20,718 nucleotides of DNA from Pseudonocardia sp. (GTDB lineage: Bacteria; Actinomycetota; Actinomycetes; Mycobacteriales; Pseudonocardiaceae), in contig JASLAP010000014.1 of NCBI GenBank assembly GCA_030147065.1, positions 1 through 20,718 of the forward strand. The letters are read 5' to 3'. The first letter of the stretch is position 1. Each line of letters opens with the position of its first letter. Below, one piece after another: positions 14,589 to 20,718 of this stretch. Position numbers and translations under genes: made by a program. The notes beneath the pieces were generated by a model. That model ran no database searches. It was not told the DNA's origin and worked only from the letters and a program-made list of their open reading frames with translations.

Positions 14589-14622
14589 GATACATCCCGA
14601 CTCGACATCGACACAATGTATC
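14589..14622. promoter_or_regulatory. Inverted repeat in the divergent region before the mysC/mysD gene set
   Basis: GATACAT (14589-14595) and ATGTATC (14616-14622) are perfect complements separated by 20 bases, that is, arms about 27 bases or 2.5 turns apart. A palindrome TATCGATA (14619-14626) overlaps the right arm. The stretch is AT-rich relative to its surroundings and lies between tetR and the small membrane gene, as expected of an operator for the TetR. Confidence 0.45.
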
Positions 14623-14665
14623 GATAAGTTCGGAGCCGCCAGCCGTCGACACCACCGGAGCACCC

Positions 14666-14863
14666 ATGACCGACCAGTCCCGTCATCCCGGCGACACCGG
14701 CCGGGGAACGCCGCCGCCGACACCCCGGTGGGTGTGGGTGTCAGCCGTCGTGGTCGTCGTCCTGATCGCCGCGGCCGTCGTCCTCGCGCTGGTCAGCGGC
14801 GGCGAGCACGGCCCGGCACTGCACACCTCTTCCGGTGCGCCCGCGACGAGCACTCACCGGTGA
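14666..14863 (+). CDS. Small single-pass membrane protein
   Basis: 65 residues. A short Pro/Arg/Thr-rich N-terminus is followed by one strong membrane helix (about 23-43: VWVSAVVVVVLIAAAVVLAL) and a short Gly/His/Ser-rich tail. No catalytic motif or known family is recognised. GGAG lies about 5 bases before ATG 14666. Its TGA overlaps the GTG of the next membrane-protein gene by 4 bases (GTGA), so both are translated together. As the first gene after the TetR-controlled gap it may stabilise or assemble with the next membrane protein. GC-rich codon use and strict coupling argue that it is a true gene despite its size. Confidence 0.72.
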   Translation: MTDQSRHPGDTGRGTPPPTPRWVWVSAVVVVVLIAAAVVLALVSGGEHGPALHTSSGAPATSTHR

Positions 14864-15372
14864 GCCTGCCCCCGCGCCTGCGCAAGGCCCTGCTCACCGC
14901 GCACGTGACGACCTCGGTGGGCTGGCTGGGCGCGGTCGCCGCCTACCTCGCCCTCGACGTCACCGCCGTCACCGGCCAGGACGTCGCGGTGGTCCGGGGT
15001 GCCTACCTGGCCATGGAGACAACGGCCCGGTACGTCATCGTCCCGCTCGCGCTCACGTCGGTGCTGGTCGGCGTCGTCACCGCCCTGGTCGGCCCGTGGG
15101 GACTGCTCCGGCACCACTGGGTGCTGGCGAAACTCCTGCTCACCCTGCTCGCCACCGCCGTCCTGCTGATCGAGATACCGACCATCGGCGCCCTGGCCCG
15201 GGCCGCGACGTCCGGCGCCGACCCCCGCGACCTCCCCGGCACGCTCCCGCACTCGATCGGGGGCCTCATCGTGCTGCTGGCCATCGCGACCCTGTCGGTC
15301 CACAAGCCCCGCGGCACGACCCGCTACGGGTGGCGCAAGCAGCAGGAGCGGCGCGCGGCTCTCGCCGGGTGA
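14860..15372 (+). CDS. Four-helix integral membrane protein (DUF2269-like)
   Basis: 170 residues. Membrane segments at about 12-34, 57-80, 87-110 and 130-148. The opening LRKALLTAHVTTSVGWLGAVAAYLAL, with a His in helix 1, and LRHHWVLAKLLLTLLATAVLL in helix 3 recall actinobacterial proteins grouped with DUF2269; this is recognition by pattern and is not firm. The C-terminus (KPRGTTRYGWRKQQERRAAL) is strongly basic and cytoplasmic. The GTG start overlaps the preceding stop, and the stop is 13 bases before the first possible mysC start. It thus seems to belong to an operon with mysC and mysD. A role in moving a product or precursor across the membrane is speculation; histidines could equally bind haem or metal. 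Confidence 0.78.
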   Translation: MSLPPRLRKALLTAHVTTSVGWLGAVAAYLALDVTAVTGQDVAVVRGAYLAMETTARYVIVPLALTSVLVGVVTALVGPWGLLRHHWVLAKLLLTLLATAVLLIEIPTIGALARAATSGADPRDLPGTLPHSIGGLIVLLAIATLSVHKPRGTTRYGWRKQQERRAALAG

Positions 15373-15385
15373 CCGGCGGGGCGAC

Positions 15386-16732
15386 ATGAGCGATGGCCCC
15401 CGATGGTGGCAGGTGGAGGCAGTGAGCCGCGTCCCCGTCCGGGGTGGGCTCGACTCGCGGCCCCCGCTGATCGCCGGTAGACACGATGACGAGCAGTTGG
15501 CGAACCACCTGTCGACCAGCCGGCCCGGCCGGCTGCTCCGCCGTGCCCAGATCCGGGAGAACCCGCCATGCATGATCAGCGGCGGCAAGATGACCAAGGC
15601 GCTGCACCTGGCCAGGGCGTTCCACGCGGCCGGGCACCGGGTGGTGCTGGTGGAGTCGGCGCGGTACCGGCTGACCGGGCACCGGTTCTCCCGGGCGGTC
15701 GACCGCTTCTACCCGGTCCCCGACGCGCGGGACGACGGCTACGCCGCGGCGCTGCTGGACATCGTGCTGGCCGAGGGCGTCGACGTGTACGTGCCGGTCT
15801 GCAGCCCCGTGTCGAGCTACTACGACGCGCTGGCCAAGCCGGTGCTGCAGCGGTACTGCGAGGTCCTGCACGCCGACGCGGACACCGTGGCGGTGGTGGA
15901 CGACAAGCACGCCTTCGCCGCGCACGCCGCCGCGCTGGGCCTGCCGGTGCCGCGGACCCACCTGATCACCGACCCGGCCCAGGTCGAGGACTTCGACTTC
16001 GACCCGCACGGCCCGAGCTACATCCTCAAGTCCATCCCCTACGGCCCGGTGAACCGGCTGGACCTGACCCCCCTGCCGCGGCCGACCCGGGCCGAGACCG
16101 CCGCGTTCGCCCGCAGCAAGCCGATCTCGCCGGACCGGCCGTGGATCCTGCAGGAACTGTTGACCGGGACCGAGTACTGCACGCACAGCGCGCTGCGCGC
16201 CGGGGAGGTGCAGGTGTGGGCGTGCTGCGTCTCGTCGCCGTTCCAGGTCAACTACGCGATGGTCGACGACCCGCAGATCGCCGACTGGGTCGGCCGCTTC
16301 GCCAAGTCCCTGGCCGTGACCGGGCAGCTCAGCTTCGACTTCATGCCGACCGAGGACGGGCGGCTGCTGGCCATCGAGTGCAACCCGCGCACCCACTCGG
16401 CGATCACCATGTTCGACGACCACCCCGACCTGGCCCGCGCCTACCTCGACGACGGCGTCGCGACGCTCACGCCCCGGCCGGCCAGCCGGCCCACCTACTG
16501 GCTCTACCACGAGCTGTGGCGGGCGCTGAGCCGTCCGGCCCGGGCGGGCGAGCGGCTGCGGGTCGTGCTGCGCGGCCGGGACGCCGTGTTCGACTGGTCC
16601 GATCCGCTGCCCTTCCTGCTGCTGCACCACCTGCAGGTCCCGGCGCTGCTGCTGGCGAACCTGGTGCGCGGCCGGGACTGGGTCCGGGTGGACTTCAACA
16701 TCGGCAAGCTGGTCGAGCCGGCCGGGGACTGA
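15386..16732 (+). CDS. mysC: MysC-type ATP-grasp ligase (mycosporine-glycine synthase)
   Basis: 448 residues from ATG 15386. MysC uses ATP to join glycine to 4-deoxygadusol, giving mycosporine-glycine. Recalled family landmarks seen in order: ISGGKMTKALHLARAFHAAG (64-83), GHRFSRAVDRFY (98-109), YVPVCSPVSSYYDALAKP (135-152), YILKSIPYGPVNRLDLTPLP (212-231), WILQELLTGTEYCTHS (253-268), LSFDFMPTEDGRLLAIECNP (315-334) with RTHSAITMF, and a C-terminal block YWLYHELWR, DPLPFLLLHH and VDFNIGKLVE. The last block distinguishes MysC from generic ATP-grasp enzymes. The first 40 or so residues have poorer codon bias and may be untranslated; TTG 15497 would be a possible start, while ATG 15572 would cut the first beta strand. 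mysD follows after 3 bases. No mysA or mysB lies in the window. Confidence 0.86.
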   Translation: MSDGPRWWQVEAVSRVPVRGGLDSRPPLIAGRHDDEQLANHLSTSRPGRLLRRAQIRENPPCMISGGKMTKALHLARAFHAAGHRVVLVESARYRLTGHRFSRAVDRFYPVPDARDDGYAAALLDIVLAEGVDVYVPVCSPVSSYYDALAKPVLQRYCEVLHADADTVAVVDDKHAFAAHAAALGLPVPRTHLITDPAQVEDFDFDPHGPSYILKSIPYGPVNRLDLTPLPRPTRAETAAFARSKPISPDRPWILQELLTGTEYCTHSALRAGEVQVWACCVSSPFQVNYAMVDDPQIADWVGRFAKSLAVTGQLSFDFMPTEDGRLLAIECNPRTHSAITMFDDHPDLARAYLDDGVATLTPRPASRPTYWLYHELWRALSRPARAGERLRVVLRGRDAVFDWSDPLPFLLLHHLQVPALLLANLVRGRDWVRVDFNIGKLVEPAGD

Positions 16733-16735
16733 CCC

Positions 16736-17785
16736 ATGGCGCTCGACGTGCTGCACCTGGTGGGTTCGGCGGTCGACGAGTTCAACGCCGACCTGTCGCT
16801 GCGCTACGCCCGCGACTGCCTCGAGGCGACCGCGGATCCGTCCCGCTACCGCCACCACGTCGCCTACGTCAGCCCGGGTGGGCAGTGGCGGTTCCCCGAG
16901 GAACTGTCGGCCGGGGCGATCGGCGCGGCACCGCCGCTGCGGCTGCCCGCCGCCCTCGACCGGCTCGACCGGCTGCGGCCCGCGGTCGCCGTGCCGCAGA
17001 TGTTCTGCCTGCCCGGCATGACCACCTACCGGGCCCTGCTCGACGCGCTGGACATCCCCTACATCGGCAACACCCCCACGGTGATGGCCGTGGCCGCCGA
17101 CAAGTCCGCCGCGCGAGCCCTGGTCGCCGCCGCCGGTGTCGCGGTCCCCGACGGGGAGGTCCTGCGCGGTGCCGACCGGCCCACGATCCGCCCGCCGGCC
17201 GTGGTCAAGCCGGTCGACGCGGACAACTCGCTCGGCGTCGGCCTGGTCCGCGAGCACGCCGACTACGCCGGCGCCATCGCCACCGCCCGCGCCCACTCCG
17301 CGGCGGTGCTCGTCGAGGAGTACGTCGAGCTGGGCCGGGAGGTGCGCTGCGGCGTGCTGGAACGCGGCGGCGAGCTGGTCTGCCTGCCGCTGGAGGAGTA
17401 CGCCGTCGACCCGGCCGGCAAGCCCATCCGCGACCACGCCGACAAGATCACCCGCGCGGCCGACGGCGAGGTCACGCTGATGGCCAAGGACGCGAGCCGG
17501 GCCTGGATCGTCGACCCGGCCGACCCGCTCACCACGACCGTCGGCGCCGCCGCCCGCGCCTGCCACCTCGCCCTGGGCTGCCGCGACTACAGCCTGTTCG
17601 ACTTCCGCGTCGACCCCGCAGGCCGCGTCCGGTTCCTGGAGGCCAGCCCCTACTGCTCGTTCGCCAGGGCGAGCGTCGTCGCGGTCATGGCCGCGGCCGC
17701 CGGCATCACGCTGCCGGAGCTGTTCGCCGCCGCCGTCGCCCAGGCCACCGCCCGGACGCCGGATCGGGCGACTGCACCCGGGTGA
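16736..17785 (+). CDS. mysD: MysD-type D-Ala-D-Ala ligase homologue
   Basis: 349 residues. MysD adds a second amino acid (serine, threonine, alanine or others) to mycosporine-glycine, giving imine MAAs such as shinorine or porphyra-334. Seen in order: LHLVGSAVDEFNADLSLRYA (6-25), PQMFCLPGMTTYR (87-99), IPYIGNTPTVMAVAADKSAA (107-126), PPAVVKPVDADNSLGV (153-168), ELGREVRCGVLE (198-209), LPLEEYAVDP (217-226), CRDYSLFDFRVDP (282-294) and FLEASPYCSFA (300-310). Cell-wall Ddl enzymes read E-x-N-x-x-P-G at the last site, so this is not a peptidoglycan ligase. ATG 16736 is 3 bases after the mysC stop with GGGGA upstream. The amino acid specificity cannot be told from sequence alone. Confidence 0.88.
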   Translation: MALDVLHLVGSAVDEFNADLSLRYARDCLEATADPSRYRHHVAYVSPGGQWRFPEELSAGAIGAAPPLRLPAALDRLDRLRPAVAVPQMFCLPGMTTYRALLDALDIPYIGNTPTVMAVAADKSAARALVAAAGVAVPDGEVLRGADRPTIRPPAVVKPVDADNSLGVGLVREHADYAGAIATARAHSAAVLVEEYVELGREVRCGVLERGGELVCLPLEEYAVDPAGKPIRDHADKITRAADGEVTLMAKDASRAWIVDPADPLTTTVGAAARACHLALGCRDYSLFDFRVDPAGRVRFLEASPYCSFARASVVAVMAAAAGITLPELFAAAVAQATARTPDRATAPG

Positions 17786-17786
17786 T

Positions 17787-17806
17787 CGGGGCCAGGACGC
17801 GCCCCG
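17787..17806 (+). terminator. Hairpin after mysD
   Basis: CGGGGC (17787-17792) and GCCCCG (17801-17806) pair around an 8-base loop directly after the mysD stop. No T-run follows, so it may be only a weak terminator or mRNA-end structure. Confidence 0.35.
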
Positions 17807-17861
17807 CGGAAGGTCAGGGAGCCGTCAGGGTCGGGCGGCTCCGATCGGGAAGACGACGGGT

Positions 17862-18929
17862 ATGGATGCCCCCCTGCTGCGGAAGGTGCTGCCGGTCGCG
17901 CTGTGCGCCGCGCTGGCGTTCCCGCTCGTCGCCTGCACCACCACGCCGTCCTCCACCGCGGCCACCGGCACCGGCCCGCCGACCGCGACGACCCCGGTCC
18001 CGCTGCCCGAGCCGGTCGCGGTACCCACCGCCGACATCGTGGAGCGGCTCACCCCGAGCGTCGTGACGGTCCGGGTCCCCGCCGGAGCCGGCAGCAGCGG
18101 CGGCGGTCTGGGCAGCGGCGTGGTGTACCGGCCCGACATCGTGCTCACCAACCAGCACGTGGTCGGGGACGCGCGGGAGGTCACCGTCGAGTACGCCGAC
18201 GGCACCTCCTCCCCCGGCACCGTGCTGGCCACCGACCGGACCACCGACCTCGCGGTGGTCCGAACCACCCGGACCGACCTGCCCGTCCCCGAGTTCCGCA
18301 CCGAGCTGCCCCGGCCCGGCGACCCCGTGCTGGCCATCGGCAGCCCGCTCGGGTTCGAGAACACCGTCACCGCCGGCATCGTCTCGGCGCTGGACCGCGA
18401 GATCCCCGGGTCCGCGGCCCAGAGCCGGGCACTGGTCGACCTGATCCAGGTCGACGCCGCGATCTCGCCGGGCAACTCCGGTGGCGCCCTGCTCGACGGG
18501 GCCGGGCGCGTCATCGGGATCAACGAGGCCTACCTCCCGCCGGCCACCGGCGCGGTGTCGCTCGGCTTCGCCATCCCGGCCGCCACCGCGGTGGACGTCG
18601 CCGAGCAGTTGCTGGCCGACGGCGCCGCCACCCACCCGTACCTCGGGGTCTCCCTCGGCCGGATCACCCCGCAGATCCGCGAGCAGCTCGGGGTGCCGGC
18701 GGAGTCCGGCGCCCTCGTGCTCGCCGTGCAGCCCGGCGGCCCCGCGGCCGGTGCGGACCTGCGGAGCGGGGACGTGGTGACCCGCTTCGCCGACCGCGAC
18801 ATCGACGCCGTCGAGGACCTGCTGGGTGCGCTGCGCGACACCGAACCCGGCCAGCAGGTGCCGCTGACCGTCTCCCGGGGCACCGAGGAGATCACCACCA
18901 CGCTGACCGTCGGGTCGGTGACCGGATGA
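17862..18929 (+). CDS. Exported S1C (HtrA/DegP-like) serine protease with PDZ domain
   Basis: 355 residues. The N-terminus is a lipoprotein signal with lipobox LVAC (Cys25), then a Thr/Pro-rich linker (26-55). The trypsin-like domain spans about 57-250 with catalytic His99 (LTNQHVVGD), Asp129 (TTDLAVVRT) and Ser206 (ISPGNSGGAL). A PDZ domain covers about 258-345 (YLGVSLGRI, GALVLAVQPGGPAAGADLRSGDVV). These proteases degrade or refold damaged exported proteins; mycobacterial relatives (PepD, PepA) act in the cell envelope. Here the protein should be anchored outside the membrane by lipid. It starts 76 bases after mysD, so it may be read from its own promoter. The stop overlaps a candidate ATG of the decayed membrane gene downstream (ATGA). 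Confidence 0.92.
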   Translation: MDAPLLRKVLPVALCAALAFPLVACTTTPSSTAATGTGPPTATTPVPLPEPVAVPTADIVERLTPSVVTVRVPAGAGSSGGGLGSGVVYRPDIVLTNQHVVGDAREVTVEYADGTSSPGTVLATDRTTDLAVVRTTRTDLPVPEFRTELPRPGDPVLAIGSPLGFENTVTAGIVSALDREIPGSAAQSRALVDLIQVDAAISPGNSGGALLDGAGRVIGINEAYLPPATGAVSLGFAIPAATAVDVAEQLLADGAATHPYLGVSLGRITPQIREQLGVPAESGALVLAVQPGGPAAGADLRSGDVVTRFADRDIDAVEDLLGALRDTEPGQQVPLTVSRGTEEITTTLTVGSVTG

Positions 18930-19187
18930 GCCCGCGCGCCGGCGGCCGGGGTCGCGGCGGGCACCGGGCGTCACCCGGGGCCCACCTGGCTCCGGCTCGT
19001 CGACCTGGCCGCGGACCTGGTGCGGGTGGCCGCCGTGGCCGGGGTGGTGTGGTCGGTCCTGGCGGGGACCTCGGCGGACGTGGCGGTGTTCGGCGTCGTC
19101 CTGGTCGTCGTGCTGGTCCCGCGGCTCGCCGTCCTGCCCCGCCCGGTCGACCTGGCCGTCGCCCTCACCAGGGCGGCCACCGGTTGA
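18926..19187 (+). pseudogene. Frameshifted and truncated membrane-protein gene
   Basis: An ATG overlapping the protease stop (ATGA) opens a frame that quickly becomes low-complexity Gly/Arg. From about 18983 a different frame, shifted by one base, reads like a real membrane protein: PTWLRLVDLAADLVRVAAVA, then VVWSVLAGTSADVAVFGVVLVVVLVPRLAVLPRPVDLAVAL, ending at TGA 19185-19187. This frame has no good start codon, so a one-base frameshift is inferred. Similar actinobacterial proteins continue with further membrane segments after the PRP-DLA motif, so the 3' end is probably lost at a junction with the opposing LuxR/AAA remnant near 19161-19175. Confidence 0.55.
19161..19174. other. Inverted repeat at the junction of two gene remnants
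   Basis: GCCCT-CACC-AGGGC is a perfect 5-base-arm hairpin exactly where recognisable sequence of the plus-strand membrane remnant ends and that of the minus-strand LuxR/AAA remnant ends. It may mark a deletion or rearrangement joint, or by now act as a terminator. Confidence 0.35.
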
Positions 19188-20135
19188 CCCGTCGCCGCGA
19201 CCAGCGCGTGCAGCGATACCGACTCACCGACGACGGCGACCGTGGTGAGCAGGTCGACGACCGGTTGCGGGAGCCGGGCCAGCCGGTGCTCGATCACCTC
19301 GGAGACCGTGGCCGGCACCACCCCGCCGGCGGTGGCCGGGCCCCGGGCGGCGAGCAGCCGCACCACCTCCCGCGCGAAGAAGGGGTTGCCCCCGGTCCGC
19401 CGGTGCAGCTGCGCCGCCGGGGGCGGCACGGTGTCGACGCCGTGGAGGGCGGCCACCAGACGGTCCAGCTCGGCGACCGACAGACCGGCGAGGGCGATGC
19501 GAAGCGCGCCCCGGGTGAGCGCGGCGAAGACCTCGCTCCGGTCGGGCTCGGCGATCTCGGCGTCCCGGTAGGCGCCGACGACGAGGATCGGTGATGCCCG
19601 CAGCCGGGCGGCGAGGAACTGCAGGAGCAGCAGCGACGGCAGGTCGGCCCACTGCAGGTCGTCGAGGACCAGCACCAGCGGGGCCGAGCGCGCACGTCGG
19701 CGAGGTGGTCGGCGACCTCGCCGAAGAGCCGGAACCGGGCGAGGTCGGCGTCGGCGCCGGGCACCTGCCCGGAGCGCGCGAACGGATCCGGCGACCGGCC
19801 GTCGGCGGTCCCGGCCAGCCCACGCAGGACGTCGCGCCAGATTCAGTACGGCGGGCAGCGGTCCCCTCCCACGCCGCCGCGTGCACCGCCCGGGCACCGA
19901 GGAGCCGGGCCCGCTCGACGACCTCCCACCCGAGCCGGGTCTTGCCGATCCCCGGCTCGCCGGTCACCAGGACCAGCGCTCCGCGCCCGGCGACGGCCGC
20001 CTCGATGGAGCCCTGCAGCTCGGCGAGCTCGCGGTCTCGGCCGACGAGCAGATCGAGCACGGGTGTTCCGGAGGACTCGGCCGGGCCCGTCGGTACCCGC
20101 GGGGCCACGGGGGTAGCTCCGGGGTCGGTTCCCAT
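19165..20135 (-). pseudogene. LuxR-type/AAA ATPase regulator remnant (BTAD/MalT-like ATPase part)
   Basis: From ATG 20135 the frame gives LLVGRDRELAELQGSIEAAV and Walker A LVTGEPGIGKTRLGWEV. After AAWEG the frame is wrong: a second frame carries Y-stop-I-W-R-D-V (TGA at 19843-19845, where relatives have Trp), then VPGADADLARFRLFGEVADH. A further shift near 19690 leads to a third frame with Walker B LVLVLDDLQWADLPSLLLLQ, GGNPFFAREVVRLLAARG and VVDLLTTVAVVGESVSLHAL, after which similarity stops near 19165. Intact members continue with tetratricopeptide repeats and a LuxR DNA-binding domain. At least two frameshifts, one stop and a 3' truncation make this a clear pseudogene. Such ATPase regulators usually control secondary metabolism or sugar use; the original target is not known. 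Confidence 0.88.
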
Positions 20136-20378
20136 GGTTCGCACCTCGTGGAGGCCGACGTCGAGCAGGCCACGCTACACACGTCGCCGCCCTCCCGGAA
20201 GATCTCGACGCCCCCCACAGATTGCCCTGACCTGCTCGTACGTTCGGCAGGCGCCCGGCCCGCCGCTGCTCACGACGGAAGGCGGAGGACGTGCGCCGCC
20301 TGCCCGCCGCGGCACCGCGGGGATGGCCCAGGGGCACCCGGCCGGACCGGCTCCGGGTCACAAGGAGGTCACGGACGC

Positions 20379-20401
20379 GTGCCCCGGTAGTCACCGGGCA
20401 C
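20379..20401 (+). promoter_or_regulatory. First leader hairpin
   Basis: GTGCCCCGGT and ACCGGGCAC pair around AGTC, with one bulged C (6 plus 3 base pairs). The left arm coincides with the GTG-CCC-CGG-TAG mini-frame. Confidence 0.5.
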
Positions 20402-20410
20402 CCCGCGAAC

Positions 20411-20435
20411 TGGCCCACCGCAACTGCGGTGGCCA
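20411..20435 (+). promoter_or_regulatory. Second leader hairpin before the ribosome site
   Basis: CCACCGC-AACT-GCGGTGG is a perfect 7-base-pair stem with a 4-base loop, extended by TGG/CCA pairs across a bulge. It ends 10 bases before the AGGAG ribosome site at 20446-20450, so it could act as terminator/attenuator or affect translation of the gene at 20458. Confidence 0.55.
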
Positions 20436-20457
20436 TCGCGAACAGTAGGAGAGCACC

Positions 20458-20718
20458 ATGACCGCGACTCCGGACCCGGGTGCCCCGAGGACCAGCACGA
20501 GGACCACCGGCAACAACGGCGCCAACAGCGTCGACCGCACCTACGAGGCCGAAGGGGCGCACGCCGCCACCCCTGGCGACCGTCTCCCGACCCGCACCGA
20601 CGGCGACATCCGCCACGACCGCATCCGCTGGGGCGCGGTCTGGACCGGGGCACTGACCACCCTGGCCATCTACATCGTCCTGCAACTGCTGTTCTTCGCC
20701 CTCGGCTGGCTCGACCTG
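20458..20718 (+). CDS. Membrane protein, N-terminal part (3' end outside window)
   Basis: 87 codons are visible. About 50 hydrophilic residues (Thr/Gly/Asp/Arg-rich) are followed by DIRHDRIRWGAVWTGALTTL and a membrane helix (TTLAIYIVLQLLFFALGWLDL to the window edge). The RI-RWGAVW-G motif entering a helix is common at the start of uncharacterised actinobacterial membrane proteins with several helices. AGGAG lies 7 bases before ATG 20458, which makes the start secure. Function is not recognisable. A leader with two hairpins suggests post-transcriptional control. Confidence 0.78.
   Translation, partial: MTATPDPGAPRTSTRTTGNNGANSVDRTYEAEGAHAATPGDRLPTRTDGDIRHDRIRWGAVWTGALTTLAIYIVLQLLFFALGWLDL

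Larger units (their letters stand above)
20136..20457 (+). other. Gene-free leader region before the last gene
   Basis: About 320 bases without a convincing gene. Seen: a perfect Shine-Dalgarno AAGGAGGT at 20362-20369, followed 9 bases later by GTG CCC CGG TAG (20379-20390), a three-codon reading frame inside the first of two hairpins. A 56-codon frame from GTG 20291 ends on the ATGA of the next gene, but it is Arg-rich and its ribosome site is only 2 bases from the start, so I do not call it a gene. No promoter hexamers stand out. Confidence 0.5.

Noticed and set aside
16736..17785. Peptidoglycan D-alanine-D-alanine ligase
   Set aside because: The protein lacks the E-x-N-x-x-P-G signature (it has EASPYCSFA), follows a MysC homologue by 3 bases and matches MysD motifs throughout.
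15568..18066. An 832-codon plus-strand frame across mysC and mysD
   Set aside because: It is the wrong frame of both genes and has Ala/Gly/Arg-rich low complexity with no family motif.
20291..20461. A 56-codon frame ending on the ATGA of the last gene
   Set aside because: Arg-rich composition, a ribosome site only 2 bases from the GTG and two strong hairpins inside argue for a leader and not a gene, although the exact overlap is suggestive.
1..20718. tRNA, rRNA, insertion sequence, phage attachment site or transposase
   Set aside because: No cloverleaf, rRNA-like stretch, transposase motif or flanking inverted/direct repeats were recognised by eye; small or divergent copies could still be missed.

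Overview
The window is about 20.7 kb of very GC-rich DNA, with third codon positions almost always G or C, frequent GTG starts and ATGA/GTGA stop-start overlaps. Together with DUF1918, PaaX, several TetR regulators, STAS/anti-sigma ATPase proteins and leaderless-looking regulator genes, this points to a high-GC actinobacterium. A Pseudonocardiaceae or Geodermatophilaceae-like host is an inference from gene content; no marker gene fixes the taxon.

Left part (1-2270): the end of a UDPGP-family UTP-glucose-1-phosphate uridylyltransferase, a DUF1918 gene and a pyridoxamine-5'-phosphate-oxidase-fold gene, then a ruined GAPDH gene that has lost its N-terminus and the catalytic cysteine region. Both small stress-type genes are preceded by a 5-4-5 palindrome with a GAAG centre that resembles a DosR/DevR box.

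Signalling block (2330-6778): a receiver-less CheB methylesterase overlaps a CheR-PAS-coiled coil-PAS protein by 4 bases on the minus strand. Divergent from them are a STAS-HATPase fusion and a STAS protein that lacks the usual phospho-acceptor serine. This looks like an adaptation or partner-switching signalling island, not a flagellar chemotaxis system.

Regulator and metabolism block (6775-13933): a TetR plus acyltransferase-3 operon, a PaaX regulator divergent from a branched-chain-type substrate-binding lipoprotein and an acyl-CoA synthetase, and a TetR divergent from a four-helix membrane protein across a clear palindromic operator.

Mycosporine block (13983-17785): a TetR gene diverges from a tightly packed four-gene set: a small single-helix protein, a four-helix membrane protein, and then homologues of MysC and MysD. 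These are the two amino-acid-ligating enzymes of mycosporine-like amino acid (sunscreen) synthesis. MysA and MysB, which make 4-deoxygadusol, are not here. This is the most interesting part of the window.

Right part (17862-20718): an exported HtrA/S1C protease with a PDZ domain, then a decayed stretch where a frameshifted, truncated membrane-protein gene abuts a LuxR/AAA ATPase gene carrying two frameshifts, a stop codon and a lost C-terminal part. A leader with tandem hairpins precedes a membrane-protein gene cut by the window edge.
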